NCBI GenBank assembly: GCA_916613615.1
Contig: OU744737.1
Span: 310,001-374,000, forward strand
Length of the DNA: 64,000 bases
Source: Steromphala cineraria
Taxonomy: Eukaryota > Mollusca > Gastropoda > Trochida > Trochidae
Direction of reading: 5' to 3'
Each line of letters begins with the position of its first letter. The stretch's first letter is position 1. The translations under genes and the position numbers were made by a program. A model generated the notes under the pieces. The model searched no databases. It was not told the origin of the DNA and saw nothing but the letters and a program-made list of their open reading frames with translations. Positions 56,789-64,000 of the stretch are shown piece after piece.

Positions 56789-58400
56789 TATCCCCCGCAA
56801 CAACAAAGTTGCGGGGGGTATTAAAATGGGTTCCGTCCGTCCGTCCGTCCGTCCGTTACACTTTGTGTCCGGCTCATAACTTTGTAACTAATCAACCATT
56901 TCAATTCAAATTCGTCATGGAAATGAAGAAACATGTTATAATGTGTCATGCGTATCAATTTTCTGAAAATCTACATAAAATATTAGGATTTTGGAGAAAA
57001 AGTGGTAAATTTGTAAGATATCTGTTACAAGTCCCGTCCGGCTCACAACTTCTAAACTAGTCATCACATATTGACCAAATTTGATATGAAGATACATAAT
57101 CATATGAAGGTGTGTCATGAAGAACAATTTTAAAAATATTTTAATTTTTTTGTGGCTTTTTTGGCCAAAAATGAGGACTCTGTTGGAAAACTGTTACAAG
57201 TCCCGTCCGGCTCACAACTTCTAAACTAGTCATCACATATTGACCAAATTTGATATGAAGATACATAATCATCTGAAGATGTGTCATGAAGAACAATTTG
57301 GAAAATATTTTTATAAAATTTTGCCTTTTTGGCCAAAAATGAGGACTCTGTTGGAAAACTGTTACAATTAAGTCCTGTCCGGCTCACAACTTCTTAACTA
57401 ATCATCACATATTGATGAAATTTGATATGGAGATATATAATCATCTGAAGGTGTGTCATGAAGAACAATTTGGAAAATATTTTTTATAAAAGTTTGCCTT
57501 TTTTGGCCAAAAATGAGGACTCTGTTGGAAAACTGTTACAAGTCCTGTCCGGCTCTTAACTTCTGAACTAATGATCAGATATTGATCAAATTTGTTATGA
57601 AGATACATAATCATAGGAAGGTGTGTCATGAAGAACAATTTTGAAAATAGTTTTATAAAATTTTGCCTTTTTTGGCCAAAAATGAGGACTCTGTTGGAAA
57701 ACTGTTACAATTAAGTCCTGTTCGGCTCACAACTTCTAAACTAATAATTAGATATTGATCAAATTTGATAGGAAGATACATAATCATAGGAAGATGTGTC
57801 ATGAAGAACAATTTTGATAATATTTTTATAAAAAAATTTCCTTTTTGGCCAAAAATGAGGAAACTGTTACAAGTCCTGTCCTGTCCTGCTCACTACTTCT
57901 AAACTAATCATCACATTTGGATCAAATTTGATATGGAGATACAAAATCAATTGAAGGTGTGTCATGAAGAACAATTTTGAAAATGTTTTGAATAAACTTT
58001 TGCCTTTTGACCAAAAATGAGGACTCTGTTGGAAAACTGTTACAAGTCCTGTCTGGCTCACAACTTCTAAACTAATCATCACATATTGATTAAATTTGAT
58101 ATGGAGATACATACTCATCTGAAGGTGTGTCATGAAGAACAATTTTAAAATTTTGTTTACATATGATCGAATTGATCTTGGAGATCCAAATACATAGATT
58201 TTTTTGTTTGATTTTAATTTTGTCATGTTACTCAAATTATGCCCAACAGTGAACAAAAAGTTGGTATCATTAAGTTTTTTTATTAGAACAGTTTCCTTTT
58301 TATCTTTGAATTTTTTTGTTATTTTGTGCGACAAAACTTAGTCAGCAATATGATAAGGATAACCTATATATGTTGTGCAATTTGCGGGGGATATAGCTTG
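56789..58400 (+). mobile_element. Large pearl/Helentron-like element with 170-bp modules
   Basis: Starts TATCCCCCGCAACAACAAAG with a small TTGCGGGGGG hairpin, then (CCGT)n at 56836-56856. About eight modules follow, with the CTGTCCGGCTCACAACTTCT phrase at 56863, 57031, 57200, 57372, 57542, 57715, 57872 and 58045, and it ends with TTTGCGGGGGATATAGC near 58382. Minus frames of 60-155 aa inside are by-products of the modules. Confidence 0.72.
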
Positions 58401-58636
58401 ACCATGTCAGCTGCTTGTTGTTTACTGTATTTATGAATATACCACTTTCCAACATTTGTTTATCTGCTTGAAAACGACACAAGAAACTGTCGAAACGTAG
58501 CATATCATGAATAAAAAGGTTGTCATCCATATTTGTTTCTTCATTGGTGAACGATTTTGTTAGAAATCTGATAAATCAACCAGGCAATGTAAGTTTCAAA
58601 TGAATGGCACTAACAAAATCGACTTAATTACCTTTG
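58401..58636. other. Non-coding flank of the 54-bp array
   Basis: GAAACTGTCGAAACGTAGCATATCATGAATAAA-type wording (58480-58515) resembles sequence at 56360-56400 (CTTGAAACGTCGTATGC); otherwise nothing. Confidence 0.35.
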
Positions 58637-60385
58637 CAAAAGTAGTGTTAGTGACCAAACATGCCACTATACAAGCTGTTCTCAGACCGTGTTCAGTAGT
58701 GTTAGTGATCAAACATGCCACTATACAAGCTGTTCTCAGACCGTGTTCAGTAGTGTTAGTGATCAAACATGCCACTATACAAGCTGTTCTCAGACCGTGT
58801 TCAGTAGTGTTAGTGACCAAACATGCCACTATACAAGCTGTTCTCAGACCGTGTTCAGTAGTGTTAGTGACCAAACATGCCACTATACAAGCTGTTCTCA
58901 GACCGTGTTCAGTAGTGTTAGTGATCAAACATGCCATAATACAACCTGTTCTCAGACCGTGTTCAGTAGTGTTAGTGACCAAACATGCCACAATACAAGC
59001 TGTTCTCAGACCATGTTCAGTAGTGTTAGTGATCAAACATGCCACTATACAAGCTGTTCTCAGACCGTGTTCAGTAGTGTTAGTGATTATACAAGCTGTT
59101 CTCAGACCGTGTTCAGTAGTGTTAGTGATCAAACATGCCACTATACAAGCTGTTCTCAGACCGTGTTCAGTAGTGTTAGTGATCAAACATGCCACTATAC
59201 AAGCTGTTCTCAAACCGTGTTCAGTAGTGTTAGTGACCAAACATGCCACTATACAAGCTGTTCTCAGACCGTGTTCAGTAGTGTTAGTGACCAAACATGC
59301 CACTATACGAGCTGTTCTCAGACCGTGTTCAGTAGTGTTAGTGACCAAACATGCCACTATACGAGCTGTTCTCAGACCGTGTTCAGTAGTGTTAGTGACC
59401 AAACATGCCACTATACGAGCTGTTCTCAGACCGTGTTCAGTAGTGTTACTGACCAAACATGCCACTATACGAGCTGTTCTCAGACCGTGTTCAGTAGTGT
59501 TACTGACCAAACATGCCACTATACCAGCTGTTCTCAGACCGTGTTCAGTAGTGTTAGTGACCAAACATGCCACTATACCAGCTGTTCTCAGACCGTGTTC
59601 AGTAGTGTTAGTGACCAAACATGCCACTATACCAGCTGTTCTCAGACCGTGTTCAGTAGTGTTAGTGACCAAACATGCCACTATACAAGATGTTCTCAGA
59701 CCGTGTTCAGTAGTGTTAGTGACCAAACATGCCACTATACAAGCTGTTCTAAGACCGTGTTCAGTAGTGTTAGTGATCAAACATGCCACTATACAAGCTG
59801 TTCTCAGACCGTGTTCAGTAGTGTTAGTGATCAAACATGCCACTATACGAGCTGTTCTCAGACCGTGTTCAGTAGTGTTAGTGATCAAACATGCCACTAT
59901 ACGAGCTGTTCTCAGACCGTGTTCAGTAGTGTTAGTGACCAAACATGCCACTATACGAGCTGTTCTCAGACCGTGTTCAGTAGTGTTACTGAACAAACAT
60001 GCCACTATACGAGCTGTTCTCAGACCGTGTTCAGTAGTGTTACTGACCAAACATGCCACTATACGAGCTGTTCTAAGACCGTGTTCAGTAGTGTTACTGA
60101 CCAAACATGCCACTATACGAGCTGTTCTCAGACCGTGTTCAGTAGTGTTAGTGACCAAACATGCCACAATACAAGCTGTTCTCAGACCGTGTTCAGTAGT
60201 GTTAGAGACCAAACATGCCACTATACAAGCTGTTCTCAGACCGTGTTCAGTAGTGTTAGTGATCAAACATGCCACTATACAAGCTGTTCTCAGACCGTGT
60301 TCAGTAGTGTTAGTGACCAAACATGCCACTATACAAGCTGTTCTCAGACCGTGTTCAGTAGTGTTAGTGATCAAACATGCCACTA
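58637..60385. repeat. 54-bp tandem array, intron 1
   Basis: About 32 copies of AGTGTTAGTGACCAAACATG, CCACTATACAAGCTGTTCTC, AGACCGTGTTCAGT. 54 is a multiple of three and the unit has no stop in three frames, so frames of 663, 565 (plus) and 599 (minus) codons appear. The only length variant (near 59085) lacks 12 bp. Main variable sites: GAT/GAC, ACA/ACG/ACC, GTTAGT/GTTACT. Confidence 0.97.
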
Positions 60386-60465
60386 GGACAACCACAAATC
60401 GAATAAAGAAATTATTGGGAGACTTCCACTCCGAGAATAGTGTTGATGTTAAACAATGTACGTAC

Positions 60466-60543
60466 CAAAAAGATCTTTTGCAGTTTTCTCAGGGCGAAAG
60501 AAATATTGCCACTCGTCACCAGGGGGTGGCACAAAGTCCTGAT
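60466..60543 (-). CDS. Exon 1 in window: short phase 1-1 coding exon
   Basis: A 78-nt exon with acceptor TATTTTCAG before 60543 and donor G|GTACGT at 60465-60460. Read in phase 1 it encodes QDFVPPPGDEWQYFF followed by RPEKTAKDLF, with no stop. Its last G joins the AT that opens the Sushi exon to give Asp, producing the usual D-V-D-C-G entry into a Sushi domain. Both borders are phase 1, as is common for shuffled extracellular modules. The segment matches no family I recognise and may be a linker or the tail of a domain encoded upstream. An open frame on the plus strand crosses it and is taken as chance. Confidence 0.65.
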
Positions 60544-60955
60544 CTGAAAATAGGCAATCAATCCTTTACATTTACACGTACAATCATATGACAATACTTA
60601 TAAAACTCCCTCAACAACTTGCGTGTTCCTTATGACATTAAACACGTAATTTGCTAAAAGATACATAAAAGTAACGAATTGAAAAATAAGATAGCATATA
60701 ACAGTGTATAAAATAGATTAAAACATAGCCTGTCCTGAACATTTATTTGTCAATTCCTTAGGGGAAAACAAAGACAAATTTTCTGACAAAAAAGTAGCCA
60801 GTTTAAGGTAAGACGAACGGGTTTTATTTTAAACACTGCATATATAACATAACATTTATTGATACATGCATACATTGAAAAAACATAAGCAATGCTGCCA
60901 TCGAAGGTGAAATTGCTAAAAAACCCAAACAAAACTAAACAAAAATCTATGATCA
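60544..60955. other. Upstream intron sequence
   Basis: AT-rich, no further exon found before the 82-bp array. A 97-aa minus frame is unsupported. Confidence 0.45.
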
Positions 60956-63900
60956 TGCATGTAAGCATGGACGACGATGAAGAATTAAGTATTCCAGACA
61001 AGATTACACGATAATCTATACATACATCTACAACTATAAACATGGACGACGATGGAAGTGAATGTATTGCAAAATCCAGACAAGATTACACGATAATCTA
61101 TACATCCATCTACAACCATAAACATGGACGACGATGGAAGTGAATGTATTGCAAAATCCAGACAAGATTACACGATAATCTATACATACATCTACAACTA
61201 TAAACATGGACGACGATGGAAGTGAATGTATTGCAAAATCCAGACAAGATTACAAGATAATCTATACATACATCTACAACTATAAACATGGACGACGATG
61301 GAAGTGAATGTATTGCAAAATCCAGACAAGATTACATGATAATCTATACATACATCTACAACCATTAACATGGACGACGATGGAGGTGAATATATTGCAA
61401 AATCCAGACAAGATTACACGATGATCTATACATACATCTACAACCATAAACATGGACGACGATGGAGGTGAATGTATTTCAAAATCCAGACAAGATTATA
61501 CGATAATCTATACATATACATCTACAACTATAAACATGGACGACGATGGAAGTGAATGTATTGCAAATCCAGACAAGATTACACGATAATCTATACATAC
61601 ATCTACAACTATAAACATGGACGACGATGGAGGTGCATGTATTGCAAAATCCAGACAAGATTACCTGATAATCTATACATACATCTACAACTATAAACAT
61701 GGACGACGATGGAGGTGCATGTATTGCAAAATCCAGACAAGATTACATGATGATCTATACATACATCTACAACCATAAACATGGACGACGATGGAGGTGC
61801 ATGTATTGCAAAATCCAGACAAGATTACACGATAATCTATACATACATCTACAACTATAAACATGGACGACGATGGAGGTGCATGTATTGCAAAATCCAG
61901 ACAAGATTACATGATGATCTATACATACATCTACAACCATAAACATGGACGACGATGGAGGTGCATGTATTGCAAAATCCAGACAAGATTACCTGATAAT
62001 CTATACATACATCTACAACTATCAACATGGACGACGATGGAGGTGAATGTATTGCAAAATCCAGACAAGATTACACGATAATCTATACATACATCTACAA
62101 CTATAAACATGGACGACGATGGAGGTGAATGTAATACAAAATCCAGACAAGATTACACGATAATCTATACATACATCTACAACTATAAACATGGACGACG
62201 ATGGAGTGAATGTATTGCAAAATCCAGACAAGATTACACAATAATCTATACATACATCTTCAACTATAAACATGGACGACGATGGAGGTGAATGTATTGC
62301 AAAATCCAGACAAGATTACACGATAATCTATACATACATCTACAACCATAAACATGGACGACGATGGAGGTGCATGTATTGCAAAATCCAGACAAGATTA
62401 CACGATAATCTATACATACATCTACAACTATAAACATGGACGACGATGGAGGTGCATGTATTGCAAAATCCAGACAAGATTACCTGATAATCTATACATA
62501 CATCTACAACTATAAACATGGACGACGATGGAGGTGAATGTATTACAAAATCTAGACAAGATTACATGATAATCTATACATACATCCACAACTATAAACA
62601 TGGACGACGATGGAGGTGAATGTATTGCAAAATCAAGACAAGATTACACGATAATCTATACATACATCTACAACTATAAACATGGACGACGATGGAGGTG
62701 AATGTATTACAAAATCCAGACAAGATTACACGATAATCTATACATACATCTACAACTATAAACATGGACGACGATGGAGGTGAATGTATTACAAAATCCA
62801 GACAAGATTACACGATAATCTATACATACATCTACAACTATAAACATGGACGACGATGGAGGTGCATGTATTGCAAAATCCAGACAAGATTACACGATAA
62901 TCTATACATACATCTACAACTATAAACATGGACGACGATGGCGGTGAATGTATTGCAAAATCCAGACAAGATTACACGATAATCTATACATACATCTACA
63001 ACTATAAACATGGACGACGATGGAGGTGCATGTATTGCAAAATCCAGACAAGATTACACGATAATCTATACATACATCTACAACTATAAACATGGACGAC
63101 GATGGAGGTGAATGTATTACAAAATCCAGACAAGATTACACGATAATCTATACATACATCTACAACTATAAACATGGACGACGATGGAGGTGAATGTATT
63201 GAAAAATCCAGACAAGATTACACGATAATCTATACATACATCTACAACTATAAACATGGACGACGATGGAGGTGAATGTATTGAAAAATCCAGACAAGAT
63301 TACACGATAATCTATACATACATCTACAACTATAAACATGGACGACGATGGAGGTGAATGTATTGCAAAATCCAGACAAGATTACACGATAATCTATACA
63401 TACATCTACAACTATAAACATGGACGACGATGGAGGTGAATGTATTGAAAAATCCAGACAAGATTACACGATAATCTATACATACATCTACAACTATAAA
63501 CATGGACGACGATGGAGGTGAATGTATTGCAAAATCCAGACACGATTACACGATAATCTATACATACATCTACAACTATAAACATGGACGACGATGGAGG
63601 TGAATGTATTACAAAATCCAGACAAGATTACACGATAATCTATACATACATCTACAACTATAAACATGGACGACGATGGAGGTGAATGTATTGCAAAATC
63701 CAGACAAGATTACACGATAATCTATACATACATCTACAACCATAAACATGGACGACGATGGAGGTGAATGTATTGCAAAATCCAGACAAGATTATACGAT
63801 AATCTATACATACATCTACAACTATAAACATGGACGACGGTGGAGGTGAATGTATTACAAAATCCAGACAAGATTACATGATAATCTATACATACATCTA

Positions 63901-64000
63901 CAACTATAAACATGGACGACGATGGAGGTGAATGTATTGCAAAATCCAGACAAGATTACACGATAATCTATACATACATCTACAACTATAAACATGGACG
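60956..64000. repeat. 82-bp satellite running off the window
   Basis: About 37 copies of AACATGGACGACGATGGAGG, TGAATGTATTGCAAAATCCA, GACAAGATTACACGATAATC, TATACATACATCTACAACTA, TA. Copies near 61.0-61.5 kb read GGAAGTG instead of GGAGGTG, so the left edge is a separate sub-family. Occasional 1-4-bp indels. Confidence 0.97.

Larger units (their letters stand above)
15655..60543 (-). other. Gene span: Sushi-mucin-propeller protein, 5' partial
   Basis: Seven minus-strand exons were assembled by eye from acceptor AG/donor GT signals and reading phase: 60543-60466, 56255-56088, 29888-25767, 23391-23232, 21377-21262, 17837-17684 and 15751-15655. Boundary phases are 1,1,1,2,1,2, and every junction restores a complete codon. 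Coding sequence in the window is 4,895 nt (two leading bases of a split codon, 1,630 residues, stop). Order of parts: short upstream segment, one Sushi/CCP domain, about 1,270 residues of Thr-rich repeats, six propeller-like blades, stop. The start codon and any signal peptide lie beyond 64000. The domain combination implies a secreted or cell-surface glycoprotein; no orthologue name is recognised. Further exons inside the 26-kb intron 2 cannot be excluded. Confidence 0.78.

Noticed and set aside
58596..60591. 663-codon plus and 599-codon minus frames in the 54-bp array
   Set aside because: The unit is a multiple of three without stops; common variants alter the residue in these two frames, and the minus frame has no matching splice sites.

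Overview
This is eukaryotic, probably molluscan, nuclear DNA. Three things point there: introns with GT/AG borders; tRNA-derived SINEs, non-LTR retrotransposon fragments and many foldback MITEs; and mobile elements with a tandem core next to an (ACGG)n-type microsatellite, the architecture of bivalve 'pearl'/Helentron-like elements. The taxon is inferred from repeat style. No bacterial or viral gene was seen. By my estimate tandem arrays make up about half of the window, so most long open frames are only arrays without stop codons.

One real gene can be read, on the minus strand, from seven exons between 60543 and 15655; its 5' end lies beyond the window. From 5' to 3' the exons are: a short exon (60466-60543); a Sushi/CCP exon (56088-56255); a 4.1-kb exon coding a huge Thr/Pro/Glu/Ser mucin-like repeat domain plus the start of a propeller (25767-29888); and four small exons (23232-23391, 21262-21377, 17684-17837, 15655-15751) that complete six blades of about 40 residues resembling a degenerate YWTD (LDL-receptor class B) beta-propeller. 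All six splice junctions agree in phase. The Sushi/mucin junction codon is TGT, the fourth Sushi cysteine, and a TGA follows the sixth blade. About 1,630 residues are encoded here. The inferred product is an extracellular or secreted Sushi-mucin-propeller glycoprotein.

Layout: 1-490 minisatellite; 0.5-11 kb LINE fragments, foldback elements and a 106-bp satellite; 11.4-13.8 kb sixty near-identical 40-bp units; 15.6-29.9 kb the 3' part of the gene, with introns largely built of repeats that touch the splice sites; 30.2-39.2 kb a 9-kb minisatellite that appears to have grown out of a SINE body; 39-56 kb a very large intron with pearl-like elements, SINEs, MITEs, a LINE and a SINE-tail-derived satellite; 56-60.5 kb the Sushi and upstream exons separated by a pearl-like element and a 54-bp array; 61-64 kb an 82-bp satellite running off the window.

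The most notable results are the unrecognised gene itself, the repeats that begin at or abut its splice sites, two satellites traceable to SINE pieces, and a foldback MITE family with three insertions that each have a perfect 9-bp target duplication.
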